Source: Gemmatimonadota bacterium (GTDB taxonomy: Bacteria > JAAXHH01). Taken from it: a DNA stretch of 64,000 bases. Below are positions 14,484-22,840 of the stretch, in pieces. The stretch covers positions 82,494 to 146,493 of the forward strand of contig VXRC01000024.1 in NCBI GenBank assembly GCA_009838645.1. The letters run 5' to 3'. The notes under the pieces are model-generated. The model had not been told where the DNA came from. It saw nothing but the letters and a program-made list of their open reading frames with translations, and searched no databases. Each line of letters starts with the position of its first letter. Position 1 is the stretch's first letter. The translations under genes and the position numbers were made by a program.

Positions 14484-17189
14484 ATGCTTTTCGACCATGA
14501 TACCAGGGGAAAATCAGCTTCGCCCTCCTCAGCCGGTTACGGTATTGCACGATACACCAAAAAGGCCATCCTATGGAATCCGATCCGCCTCTTCTGCTTA
14601 CTCGCGCTTCTTGTGGTGACCTCCTGTGGCAAGGATAGTCCAACCGGACCGGCCGGACCGGCAAACGTCGTCGTGACGCCCAACACAGTCACACTGACCG
14701 CGATCGGCCAGACCGTGCAGCTCGACGCAAAGGTGCAGTACGAGGCCGGCGCGACATCATCAGGACACACGGTGGTCTGGGCAAGCCGGAATCCATCCGT
14801 GGCATCCGTGAATAGCGGAGGGCTTGTCACCGCGCTCAGCAACGGTACGGCCGATATCACGGCCACCGCGGGACAGAAACAGGGCAAGTCCACGATTACC
14901 GTATCCCAGGCTGCGCGAACGATAACGGTTGAGCCGTCGTCGGTAATACTGACCATGGCCGACGAAACCGCGACGCTGAAGGCATCGGTGCTGGACGAAA
15001 ACGGCCGAGCCGTGGAAAACGCGGTGGTGAAATGGTCGATCAGCGACGAGTCCGTGGCGACGGTAAGCGACGTCGGCCTGGTCACGGCCGTGCGAAGCGG
15101 CAGCGCGGTCGTGACCGCTACCTTCGGCGAGGTTTCGGCCAGCGTGACGGTCACGGTATCCATCGATGTCAGCAATCGCACCACGCTGATCGATTTCTAC
15201 CACGCGATGGACGGTGCGAACTGGAATGAGCGCGATAACTGGTTGAGTGAAGAACCTCTGACCGAGTGGCACGGTATCACGACCGACGCCAACGGAAGGG
15301 TGATCCGGCTGGAACTGCGCTCGAACAACCTGTCGGGCACGTTACCTGAAAACCTGGTCAATCTGTCGCTGTTGCGGGAACTGGATTTAGCGGGCAACCA
15401 GGTATCGGGCGCCATCCCGGTCATTCTTTCTCAACTCGAGGAGCTTAGGATTATCGACCTGGGCGCCAATGAAATTTCTGGATCCGTTCCGGCTGCGCTC
15501 GCGTTGCTTGACCATCTGGAAATACTGAACCTCGGAAACAACAGCCTGTCCGATTCGGTCCCCGCGGAACTGGGGCAGATGACCACCCTGACACGGCTGG
15601 ACATTGGCGGCAACGACCTGACCGGTACGATTCCGCCGGAACTGGGCCGGCTTTCCAGTCTGGAGCACCTGGAGTTGGACAAAAACGAACTGGATGGATC
15701 GATTCCTGCCGAACTGGGCGACCTGTCTCAACTGGAAATACTGCACTTGGACACGAACAAACTGACCGGTCCGATCCCGCCGGAACTGGGTAATCTGGAA
15801 AGCCTGGAGTTTTTGAACCTCTGGCGGAACAAGCTTTCAGGAGAGATTCCGGTTGAATTGAGTCAACTGGAAAACCTGGAACGTATGGATCTGGATGAGA
15901 ATCAGTTGTCTGGACCGATCCCCACCGACCTGGGACAGTTCCACAATCTCGAGATACTCTACCTCAATTCCAACAATCTGTCGGGCGAGATCCCGGCGGT
16001 CTTAGGCGATCAACCCAGGCTGCGTCTACTGAGTCTGTATGGAAACGAGCTCACCGGACCACTACCGGTCGAGTTGAGCCAACTCCCCAATCTCGAAATT
16101 CTTTATCTCCATAACAACGAACTGTCCGGACCGATCCCATCCGAGTTTGGACGGCTCCAGGATCTCGAAGCGCTGTATCTCCATGGCAACGAACTGTCCG
16201 GGGCTGTTCCATCCGGACTGGGACAACTCGACGATCTGGAGGTATTGTACCTTCATGACAATCAGCTCACCGGTTTGATACCCGATACGTTTTCGGGCCT
16301 TACGGACGTCACCCACTTTTTCTTTCAAGAAAATGACGGCCTGTGCCTACCGAGCACCCCGGCCTTGCTGAACTGGGTCGACGGCCTGGATGATTGGAAC
16401 GGGTCGCGGTGCGACGAAGCCGGCTTCGCCGAGGGGCTGCTCATGGTGGGCAAAGGCGCCGACCGGCTGTACCAATTGAATCCGAATACGGGGGAAGCCA
16501 AACCCGTGGGAGAAGCCGTGCGATTCGGCGTCGACGAATATGAGCCTTACGGCCTGGCCGCGCATCACGGCACGTTGTACATGACGGGCGGATGGAACGC
16601 GGCGCTGTACACGCTGGATCCGGAAACGGGCGTGGCAACGCGGGTCGGCGACGCCGTGGAATTCGGAGTCGGCGAAAGCCAGGCCTTCGGTCTGGCGTCC
16701 CACAACGGAACGCTGTACATGTCCGGCGGGACGAATTCCAGACTCTACACGCTGGATACGGCAACGGGGGAAGCCACCCCGGTCGGCGACGCCGTGGAAT
16801 TCGGGGTCGGCGAAGACCACCCCTTCGGCCTCGCATCCCACGAGGGCGATCTGTTCATGGTCGGCTACAACTCGGCCCGGTTATACGTACTGAATCCTGC
16901 CACAGGGACCGCGTCACCCGTTGGCGACACGGCCGACTTCGGCGTCGGAGAAGATCTGCCGACCGGGCTGACCTCACACCGAGGCGTGTTGTACATGGCC
17001 GGCGGGTGGACGGCGAAACTATATACACTGGACGCGGAGACAGGGATGGCCTCGCCGGTCGGGAATGAAGATGAGGAAGTCAGTCAGTTCGACGTCGACG
17101 AAAACGGTCCAACGGGGTTGGCCTCGCTGATGCGGGAGGTGTCGGCGCGGAGAACGGTAGTACCGGTTTTGAATCTGTACAAGGAGTGA
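14484..17189 (+). CDS. Lipoprotein with two Ig-like (BIG2) domains, plant-type LRRs and a C-terminal repeat domain
   Basis: A 901-residue surface lipoprotein. A 40-residue lead precedes a hydrophobic segment and a lipobox (VVTSC). Two BIG2 domains follow (about 60-140 and 145-228; NGTADITAT and SGSAVVTAT strands). The sequence FYHAMDGANWNERDNWLS opens about 16 leucine-rich repeats of 24 residues with the plant-type pattern LSGxIPxxLxxLxxLxxLxL (about 265-625). The last 250 residues carry five 48-residue repeats (GTLYMTGGWNAALYTLDPETG and variants) that look like beta-propeller blades. It is likely an adhesin or carbohydrate/protein-binding surface protein. ATG at 14484 has AAGGGAA upstream. 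It seems monocistronic. Confidence 0.82.
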   Translation: MLFDHDTRGKSASPSSAGYGIARYTKKAILWNPIRLFCLLALLVVTSCGKDSPTGPAGPANVVVTPNTVTLTAIGQTVQLDAKVQYEAGATSSGHTVVWASRNPSVASVNSGGLVTALSNGTADITATAGQKQGKSTITVSQAARTITVEPSSVILTMADETATLKASVLDENGRAVENAVVKWSISDESVATVSDVGLVTAVRSGSAVVTATFGEVSASVTVTVSIDVSNRTTLIDFYHAMDGANWNERDNWLSEEPLTEWHGITTDANGRVIRLELRSNNLSGTLPENLVNLSLLRELDLAGNQVSGAIPVILSQLEELRIIDLGANEISGSVPAALALLDHLEILNLGNNSLSDSVPAELGQMTTLTRLDIGGNDLTGTIPPELGRLSSLEHLELDKNELDGSIPAELGDLSQLEILHLDTNKLTGPIPPELGNLESLEFLNLWRNKLSGEIPVELSQLENLERMDLDENQLSGPIPTDLGQFHNLEILYLNSNNLSGEIPAVLGDQPRLRLLSLYGNELTGPLPVELSQLPNLEILYLHNNELSGPIPSEFGRLQDLEALYLHGNELSGAVPSGLGQLDDLEVLYLHDNQLTGLIPDTFSGLTDVTHFFFQENDGLCLPSTPALLNWVDGLDDWNGSRCDEAGFAEGLLMVGKGADRLYQLNPNTGEAKPVGEAVRFGVDEYEPYGLAAHHGTLYMTGGWNAALYTLDPETGVATRVGDAVEFGVGESQAFGLASHNGTLYMSGGTNSRLYTLDTATGEATPVGDAVEFGVGEDHPFGLASHEGDLFMVGYNSARLYVLNPATGTASPVGDTADFGVGEDLPTGLTSHRGVLYMAGGWTAKLYTLDAETGMASPVGNEDEEVSQFDVDENGPTGLASLMREVSARRTVVPVLNLYKE

Positions 17190-17286
17190 GGACTTCTTTA
17201 GGTATAGCCCATTAAGGAATGGCCTGTACCGTCGGAAATAGCCGGCGTCAGCAAGTGGATAAGAAGGGTCGTAAAAGGTCCGGCCG

Positions 17287-18000
17287 ATGAAGAGAAAGTG
17301 GATCTGGTGGGCAGGCGGCGCTGTACTGGCAGTACTTGTGCTTGCCTACACCGTCTTGTTCTGGTTAGATCCGGCGCGGCGCACGACCGACCCCGAATTC
17401 TCCGGATTGAGCAGAACCGTTACCGGAAATACGCTTTTCTCACAAAGCGATCCGCCGGTGCGAATGACATTTGACGAGCGATTCCGGCATATCGGAGGGC
17501 AGAAGTTCGTGCTCTACGGCACCGCCAACGTCGAGCAACATTTCTTTGTCGAAGAACATCCGGACGGTACCCTGAAGAGTTTTATCTGGATCCAGTTCGA
17601 AGGCTTCCTGCCCGATAACGACTACACCTACGACTATTCCGGTTCTCCGATGCGATTGCGGATCGGGGCGTTCGATTTCTACTCCGACACCGAACCTGGA
17701 GCGTCAAACCGGTTTCTGCGACTCGGCTGGCCTGGGACCGACGGGTATCTCGCCCGCAAGTTTGCGGCCGACAAAGGCTATACCATGCCGGACAACTACG
17801 CCTACGCGCGGCTTGTACACATTCCGGACGACGCCAGCCGTAAAGAGCTGTTGATCATCTTCATGGAAGACCTGGCGCCAACGGGCTGGACCGGCGAGGC
17901 ATTGCGCGAGGGTGGGGAGCACGAAGAACGCTGGCCCGAGGTCGAGGCCGCTCATCTTGATCGGATCAAGCGGGTGATGTCGCTGACGCGGCCCGGGTAA
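17287..18000 (+). CDS. Membrane-anchored protein of unknown function
   Basis: A 237-residue protein with a basic start (MKRK) and one strong hydrophobic helix at residues 6-27, after which the chain is soluble and probably extracytoplasmic. The body is rich in aromatic residues (FVLYGTANVEQHFFVEE, FIWIQFEGFLPDNDYTYDYSG, FLRLGWPGTDGYLARKF) and seems to be a single alpha/beta domain. I do not recognise a family. There is a short tandem TTTGGGTA repeat in the gap just after the stop. The neighbours (LRR lipoprotein before, dehydrogenase after) do not suggest a role. Confidence 0.65.
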   Translation: MKRKWIWWAGGAVLAVLVLAYTVLFWLDPARRTTDPEFSGLSRTVTGNTLFSQSDPPVRMTFDERFRHIGGQKFVLYGTANVEQHFFVEEHPDGTLKSFIWIQFEGFLPDNDYTYDYSGSPMRLRIGAFDFYSDTEPGASNRFLRLGWPGTDGYLARKFAADKGYTMPDNYAYARLVHIPDDASRKELLIIFMEDLAPTGWTGEALREGGEHEERWPEVEAAHLDRIKRVMSLTRPG

Positions 18001-18107
18001 TGCTGAAGTAGCACAAGTATCGAGTTCTGGGCCTTTGGGTATTTGGGTATTTAGGCAAGCGTTCTAAGGCGGTATATGAAGTATGGATCACAGGAAGGAG
18101 TCGGGTC

Positions 18108-19058
18108 GTGCGTTCACTGAGTCTTCAGGGCTTGCCTGACAAGAGAAGGCAGAAGGTCCTCGTGCCGGATTGGCCGGACCCGGAAGGGCCATCGGGCAAC
18201 GAAGTAAAGACCAGAACGATTTACACGGGCGTGACGAACGGAACGGAACGCAATCAGCTGACTGGCGGAAATTACGCCCCAGCCGACAGCGAACTGCCCA
18301 CCGGGGGCAACGGCTACCAGAACGTGGGGAAAGTCATCGAGGTCGGGCAGGACGTCTGCGAACTGAAGATCGGCGACGTGCTGTATATGAGCGCGGTCCA
18401 CGCCGAGTATGCCGTGATGCCGGAAGACGGCCTGCTCGTGAGGCTGCCCGATTCGATGGATCTTACTGAGGCCGCCCTGCTGGGCATATGCAGTGTCGCG
18501 ATGCGTACCTGCCGCAACGCGGAACTGAGCGTGGGCGAACGCGTGTTGATCGTGGGCGCGGGCATCCTCGGACAGGTCGCCGCGCAGGTCGCCGCCGGCA
18601 TGGGCGCGCGCGCTACGATCTGCGACATCGATGGAGGGCGGCTGGCGATCGCGAGGGAGATCGGAGCAGCGGAAGCTGTGCTGGATGTTTCGGGGGAGCA
18701 ATGGACGCAGAATGTCAGTGAGGCCTCATTTGACGTCGTGATCGATTTCGCCGGCGTTCCGGGTATGGAAGACCAGCTGATAACCTCGTTGCGTCCGCAA
18801 GGCAGGATGCTGTTCATCGCCGGCCGGGACAAAGTGACATATACCTTCAATCTGGGTCAGGGCCGTGAAATCCGTATAAGGCAGAACAGTCATTTCGATC
18901 GAGACGACTTACACAATACGTGCCGCCTGGTTGCCAGGGGGATGATTAAGATTGGACCGCTGATCCGCGATGTCGTCCCGGTCAGCGAAGCCAAAAGGAT
19001 CTACGACACCTTGCGGGATGCCCCGGATCAACTGCTGGGAACGGTGTTTGCCTGGTAG
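18108..19058 (+). CDS. Medium-chain dehydrogenase/reductase (alcohol dehydrogenase family)
   Basis: A 316-residue MDR-superfamily oxidoreductase. The N-terminal GroES-like half contains NGYQNVGKVIEVGQDV, LKIGDVLYM and HAEYAV; the coenzyme half has the Rossmann motif VLIVGAGILGQVAAQVAA (about residues 146-163) and an acidic D at the end of strand 2 (CDIDGG), which favours NAD. No canonical catalytic Cys/His or structural four-Cys zinc site is seen, so it resembles the zinc-free members of the superfamily. The N-terminus is shorter than usual. Substrate unknown. The start codon at 18108 is a GTG after GGAAGGAGTCGG, a good ribosome site. Confidence 0.78.
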   Translation: MRSLSLQGLPDKRRQKVLVPDWPDPEGPSGNEVKTRTIYTGVTNGTERNQLTGGNYAPADSELPTGGNGYQNVGKVIEVGQDVCELKIGDVLYMSAVHAEYAVMPEDGLLVRLPDSMDLTEAALLGICSVAMRTCRNAELSVGERVLIVGAGILGQVAAQVAAGMGARATICDIDGGRLAIAREIGAAEAVLDVSGEQWTQNVSEASFDVVIDFAGVPGMEDQLITSLRPQGRMLFIAGRDKVTYTFNLGQGREIRIRQNSHFDRDDLHNTCRLVARGMIKIGPLIRDVVPVSEAKRIYDTLRDAPDQLLGTVFAW

Positions 19059-19159
19059 GTGTGCGTTTATATGTAAGTGCGCAACTTCCGGTCGCAGGAT
19101 TTGGACCGGAGGGCAAAGCTGCCTCTTCGGTCCGCGAGGGCCGAGTCTTCACAAAGCAC

Positions 19160-19203
19160 TTGCGTAGTGAACGGTATTACCGTACACTTAAGTATGGTAA
19201 TAC
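19160..19203 (+). promoter_or_regulatory. Candidate higBA promoter and palindromic operator overlapping the start codon
   Basis: TTGCGT (19160-19165), a 17-base spacer and TACACT (19183-19188) form a plausible promoter. A perfect inverted repeat GTATTACC-N14-GGTAATAC (19174-19181 and 19196-19203) straddles the -10 box and the ATG of higB at 19194. Initiation six to eight bases after the -10 box would start the RNA at about the ATG, and no Shine-Dalgarno sequence precedes it, so a leaderless message repressed by HigA is possible. Confidence 0.45.
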
Positions 19204-19484
19204 TTTCGGTACGTCACAAGGGCCTGCGTCGGTTGCTAACAGACAACGACCCCCGGTTTGTGAATTCAGACCTGGTCGCCCGAGTGCGTAGAATCTTGAC
19301 CGTGCTTGTCTTGGCCGAGGATATAGAAAGCTTCGCGGCAGATGCACCTCGCGGCTGGCGGCTTCACCGCCTCACGGGTGACAGGCAGGATGTGTGGAGC
19401 GTTTCGGTTTCAGGTAATTGGCGAATAACCTTTAGTGAAGTTGACGGTTACATCGAGCGATTAAATCTGGAGGATTACCACTGA
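19194..19484 (+). CDS. higB: HigB/RelE-family toxin
   Basis: A 96-residue RelE-superfamily ribosome-dependent mRNA endonuclease of the HigB type. Residues VRHKGLRRLLTDNDPRFVN and VARVRRILTVL give the N-terminal helices; DAPRGWRLHRLTGDRQDVWSVSVSGNWRITFSEVDG holds the conserved core, with the W-R-I/L-x-F strand typical of the family. The C-terminal LEDYH with a terminal His matches HigB active-site tails. The ATG at 19194 is preferred because the extra upstream codons do not belong to the fold. The stop TGA overlaps the antitoxin start. Toxin-first order is diagnostic of higBA. Confidence 0.88.
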   Translation: MVILSVRHKGLRRLLTDNDPRFVNSDLVARVRRILTVLVLAEDIESFAADAPRGWRLHRLTGDRQDVWSVSVSGNWRITFSEVDGYIERLNLEDYH

Positions 19485-19795
19485 TGACTACCACCGGAAT
19501 CACTGTAAAAATGACCCCGTCCCATCCGGGTGACTTCATTCGTTCAGAGATCATCGAGGAATTGGACCTTAGTGTCACGAAGGCTGCTGAGATTCTTGGC
19601 GTCCGAAGAGCAACGCTATCCGCACTGCTGAATAGCAACGCCGCTTTATCGGCGGAGATGGCCCTTCGCATCGAGAAGGCCTTCGACGTGAACATGGACA
19701 TGTTGTTAAGGATGCAGGCGTGGTACGACGCTACGCAAATGCGTGCTCGCGCAGGAGAGATTGACGTAGAGCGCTACGAGCACCAGACGGCGTGA
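19484..19795 (+). CDS. higA: HigA-type helix-turn-helix antitoxin
   Basis: A 103-residue XRE-family antitoxin. HPGDFIRSEIIEELDLSVTKAAEILGVRRATLSALLNSNAALSAEMALRIEKAF is the classic HigA helix-turn-helix domain (residues about 14-67), and DMLLRMQAWYDATQMR matches the following helix. A variable acidic tail ends the protein. Its start shares bases with the higB stop, so translation is coupled. It probably neutralises HigB and represses the pair from the palindrome upstream. Confidence 0.9.
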   Translation: MTTTGITVKMTPSHPGDFIRSEIIEELDLSVTKAAEILGVRRATLSALLNSNAALSAEMALRIEKAFDVNMDMLLRMQAWYDATQMRARAGEIDVERYEHQTA

Positions 19796-19886
19796 AGTAG
19801 TTTTTCTAATGTGGTGATGAGTGCAATTACTTAGCGAGAGGGGATTTTGACTAGTAATGTCGGGGTAGCAAAATTCAGGATTACAA

Positions 19887-19958
19887 CTCCTCGGGTTGGA
19901 TTCGAACCAACAACCTAGTGGTTAACAGCCACCCGCTCTGCCATTGAGCTACCGAGGA
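19887..19958 (-). tRNA. tRNA-Asn (anticodon GTT)
   Basis: A 72-base cloverleaf on the minus strand. Acceptor TCCTCGG pairs with CCGAGGA, discriminator G. The D arm is GCTC/GAGC, the anticodon loop CTGTTAA gives anticodon GTT, and the T loop is TTCGAAT closed by GTTGG/CCAAC. CCA is not encoded. No integrase or attachment duplication is seen nearby. Confidence 0.95.
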
Positions 19959-20109
19959 AAACGCTGTCCGCGCAATGCGAAAAAGCGCGGTCACAACAGC
20001 AACGGAATATAGCGCGCAGACGCCTTTGTGTCAAGCGATATGTAAGCCATGTAAGCCGCTCCACGTCCGACGAATCTGAGGCTATACCCCGAGTGCCCGC
20101 ACCCACACC

Positions 20110-21066
20110 TCAGAAACTGTACATCATATTCAGACTGACGCCGACCATTGAAAGCTCGTCGGTCGAAATCCCGTAAATGACGTCGAATCCCCGCCCCACG
20201 GACGAGGCGTGGCTTCGAAGCTGCGTCCACATTTCTTCGTCGTCGAATTCGCTGAACTTTGACCAGCGAACCTTTGCCCCGATCCCCAGGTTACCGCTGA
20301 GGGCGTAGTCCACGCCCACGACCGCCTGGTAGGCGGCCAGGAGATCGTTCATCTTGTGTCGGCCGATGGTGGTGGTCCCGGCGAGTCGCGCTTTTCGCTC
20401 CGGATGCAGGAAGGTCGAGATCGCGGCCGGGTCGTCATTGCGCTTGAATCGTCCGTAATAGTCGAGCGAAGTGCTGGAAAGCCCCACGCCGACCCCGATG
20501 TAGGGCGTGTAAGGCGAGTTGCTCTTGAACTCGTAATACACGTTGGCGAAGACGCTGTGCGAAAGCAGATCTTCCAACCCGCCGTCGATGATTTCGAGTT
20601 CCTGCTGCTGCTTTTCCTGGGTCACGGCATCCAGGATCTGACCGTCGCCCTCGCCGCGTGTGTAGGTCGTGGTCCGGTAGAGGTATTCACCCTCGAACCG
20701 CAGGCTTTTCCAGGTGTATCCCAGGGCCAGCACGCTCTGCACGCCATCGCCCGCTCCGACTTCGTGCGTCCACTCCGCGGGCGGCGGCGCGCTCGCGCAT
20801 TCATCCGGACGTGTTTCGGCGAGCCCCGGATTAGACAGCTTGTCGCAACGGGTCCCCCAGTCATTGTCCCTGGCATGGACGGTCAGGCCCGGGGCTACCG
20901 CGAAACCCAGGTTGGTCCGCAGGTACCAGCCATCCTGTGATAAGGCCTGTGCCGATGCCGAAGTGGAGGTCTGCGCGGATACCGGCGTGGTGGCCTGAGC
21001 GGATGCGCGTCCGGTGATAGCTGCTACGATCAGGCACAGGGTCAGAACCCCGATTCTGTGTATCAT
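20110..21066 (-). CDS. Outer-membrane beta-barrel protein
   Basis: A 318-residue protein with a signal peptide (MIHRIGVLTLCLIVAAITGRASA, cleavage after ASA) followed by alternating amphipathic strands and a C-terminal Phe (VGVSLNMMYSF), the signal for BAM-dependent insertion. Segments such as SVFANVYYEFKSNSPYTPYIGVGVGLSS and AYQAVVGVDYALSGNLGIGAKVRWSKF are typical of 8-stranded OmpA/OmpW-like or surface-antigen barrels. ATG at 21066 has AAGGAG nine bases upstream, which decides against the much longer upstream extension. A Ser/Thr/Gln-rich linker follows the signal. Function unknown; perhaps a porin-like or adhesion barrel. Confidence 0.82.
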   Translation of the reverse strand: MIHRIGVLTLCLIVAAITGRASAQATTPVSAQTSTSASAQALSQDGWYLRTNLGFAVAPGLTVHARDNDWGTRCDKLSNPGLAETRPDECASAPPPAEWTHEVGAGDGVQSVLALGYTWKSLRFEGEYLYRTTTYTRGEGDGQILDAVTQEKQQQELEIIDGGLEDLLSHSVFANVYYEFKSNSPYTPYIGVGVGLSSTSLDYYGRFKRNDDPAAISTFLHPERKARLAGTTTIGRHKMNDLLAAYQAVVGVDYALSGNLGIGAKVRWSKFSEFDDEEMWTQLRSHASSVGRGFDVIYGISTDELSMVGVSLNMMYSF

Positions 21067-21212
21067 GATGCGGTCTCCTTTTGATTCGGGGAGAGGAGGC
21101 CCCGGTTGAAGCGATGCTCTCCGGTGGAAGAGGCGCTCTTCTGCAGAAGTAGTGCGCTCAGATTGAAGCGGCGTGCTCCGGTCCGGTCGCGATGTACGCA
21201 GTAGTCCCACCG

Positions 21213-22382
21213 TCACGCCGCGGTCGGCGCATCCAGACCGCTTCCGGTCTCCTCGACCACGAGATCCACCACGGCCCGCAGGGCTTCCTCTTCGGTGTCT
21301 CCTTCGAGGCGGCGCAACCTGTAGTGATCGATCTGCCGGTCCGACCCGGTGCCGTACCGGATGAGGTCGAGAATGTGGCGCAGTTGGTCCTCGCACTCCA
21401 TGGCGCGCGCGTCATCGGACAGTGTTTCGACCAGGGCTTCGGCGTACTCGTCGATATCGAGCCGGCCCGATCCCTCCGTATCCCCCAGGAAGGCCACCAC
21501 GCCGTACCGCTGGGCGAGCCAGCAGTTCTCCTTAATCAGTTCCGTCGGCGGTTCCGGCGGAAGGCGGCCTTCCATGTCCAGGCGAAGCAGATACCGAACG
21601 AGACAGGTGTAAAGCGCCACCACGCACATGGCGTCGTCCACGGTCTGGCAGATGTCGCAGATCCGCAGTTCAAGGGTGGGGAAAGCCCGGGACGGCCGGA
21701 TGTCCCACCAGAGCTCGCTGCTGTCCTGGATGAACTCCATCCGCTGGAAGTCTTCCACCAGTTTCTCGAATTCCTCCCAGGAGTGCAGCGGCCCGGGCAG
21801 CCCTGTGCGCGGCATGCTGCCGAAGAGGGTCAGGCGGTAGGATTTGAAGCCGGTCTCCCGCCCGCTGCTGAATGGCGAGGATGCCGAGAGCGCGTGGAGC
21901 AGCGGCAGGTAGCGGCGCATGGCCGTCATCACCCGGACGCGGCTGCCGCCGTCGCCGAAACCCGCGTGGATGTGCATCCCGCCCACGAGCAGTTCCCGGA
22001 CGGCCTGCTGGTAGGTCATGGCGAACTGTTCGTAGCGACGCCCCGCCGTGACGACCTGGTTGTGCCAGGCCGCGAAGGGATGGGTGGAGGCGGCCAGCAC
22101 CGCGGCGCCGTGCTGCGTAGCCGCGTCGATGACGAGGCGGCGGGTCTCGATGAGGGCCGAATGGACGTCCGCCACGGACGTGCAGACCCGGGTGGTGGTT
22201 TCGATCTGGGACCGGAGGAACTCGGCCACGACCTTGTGTTCCCCGCGGTTTTCGTTACAATACTCGAAGATCCGTGGATCGGGGTCGGGCAGCAGGTCGC
22301 GCGTATCCGGGTCGACCAGGAAGAACTCTTCCTCGACGCCGAGGGTGATGGAGAGGGGATCTGCGGTGCTGCCTTTTGCCAT
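21213..22382 (-). CDS. YbdK-type carboxylate-amine ligase (glutamate-cysteine ligase 2 family)
   Basis: A 389-residue ATP-dependent ligase of the GCS2/YbdK family. LSITLGVEEEFFLVDPDTRDLLP is the family's opening strand with the metal-binding glutamates, and LLVGGMHIHAGFGD, SSPFSSGRETGFKSYR and LELRICDICQTVDDA are its later motifs. E. coli YbdK has weak gamma-glutamylcysteine ligase activity; relatives act on other carboxylates and amines, so the substrate is open. The ATG at 22382 is preceded by GGAGGAACC, which fixes the start; the longer frame beginning at 22439 overlaps the next gene. The C-terminal helices (RQIDHYRLRRLEGDTEEEAL) are usual. Confidence 0.87.
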   Translation of the reverse strand: MAKGSTADPLSITLGVEEEFFLVDPDTRDLLPDPDPRIFEYCNENRGEHKVVAEFLRSQIETTTRVCTSVADVHSALIETRRLVIDAATQHGAAVLAASTHPFAAWHNQVVTAGRRYEQFAMTYQQAVRELLVGGMHIHAGFGDGGSRVRVMTAMRRYLPLLHALSASSPFSSGRETGFKSYRLTLFGSMPRTGLPGPLHSWEEFEKLVEDFQRMEFIQDSSELWWDIRPSRAFPTLELRICDICQTVDDAMCVVALYTCLVRYLLRLDMEGRLPPEPPTELIKENCWLAQRYGVVAFLGDTEGSGRLDIDEYAEALVETLSDDARAMECEDQLRHILDLIRYGTGSDRQIDHYRLRRLEGDTEEEALRAVVDLVVEETGSGLDAPTAA

Positions 22383-22435
22383 GGTTCCTCCCGGGCTGGA
22401 TTCCGGGGAGATTTTACATGGCGGGCAAGACATAG

Positions 22436-22657
22436 TCAACCTGTATCGAGTAACGCGTTCCGGACCTCTTGCCAGTCCATGGTGCTGTCTGCGGGGTCTT
22501 GCAGACGCTCGTCGGCCAGGTTGAAATCTTCAACGTCTTCTACGTAACGCTGAAGTGCCCGGCGAATCAGGGTTGATCGGCTTGTATCGAGTTCCGCGGC
22601 GGCCCTGTCCAGTGCTTCGAGGAGGCTGTCCGGTACCCAGACTGAGATTTTAACCAT
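22436..22657 (-). CDS. Orphan ribbon-helix-helix (CopG-like) protein
   Basis: A 73-residue DNA-binding protein: MVKISVWVPDSLLEALDRAAAELDTSRSTLIRRALQRYVED is a complete ribbon-helix-helix domain with strand, two helices and the S-R-S-T-L-I turn. The acidic tail resembles an antitoxin toxin-binding segment. No toxin gene follows; the next gene downstream is the ligase. The ATG at 22657 has GGAAACCG just upstream. A decayed TA locus starts 183 bases away on the other strand, so this may be a surviving antitoxin or a solitary repressor. Confidence 0.75.
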   Translation of the reverse strand: MVKISVWVPDSLLEALDRAAAELDTSRSTLIRRALQRYVEDVEDFNLADERLQDPADSTMDWQEVRNALLDTG

Positions 22658-22778
22658 GTGACGGTTTCCTTTGTGGATTGAAGGTGAGTTTGAAATCGTT
22701 ACAATCCATAGTAGGAAACCTCACTGGATTTCTCGAATGTCCACGAAAACTCTCACTTTTTAGGAACGCTCTATCAAG

Positions 22779-22807
22779 TTGACACTTCATGACTTATGGG
22801 CTAACTT
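22779..22807 (+). promoter_or_regulatory. Sigma-70-type promoter before the decayed TA locus
   Basis: TTGACA at 22779-22784, a 17-base spacer, and TAACTT at 22802-22807. It would drive the remnant at 22841 with a leader of about 30 bases. The consensus -35 box survives although the gene behind it is broken. Confidence 0.5.
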
Positions 22808-22840
22808 CTACGAACCCAATCGGTATGGCGGGAGTGCCCC

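Noticed and set aside
19887-19958. Integration site of a mobile element at tRNA-Asn
   Set aside because: No integrase gene, no repeat of the tRNA 3' end and no phage genes are seen on either side.
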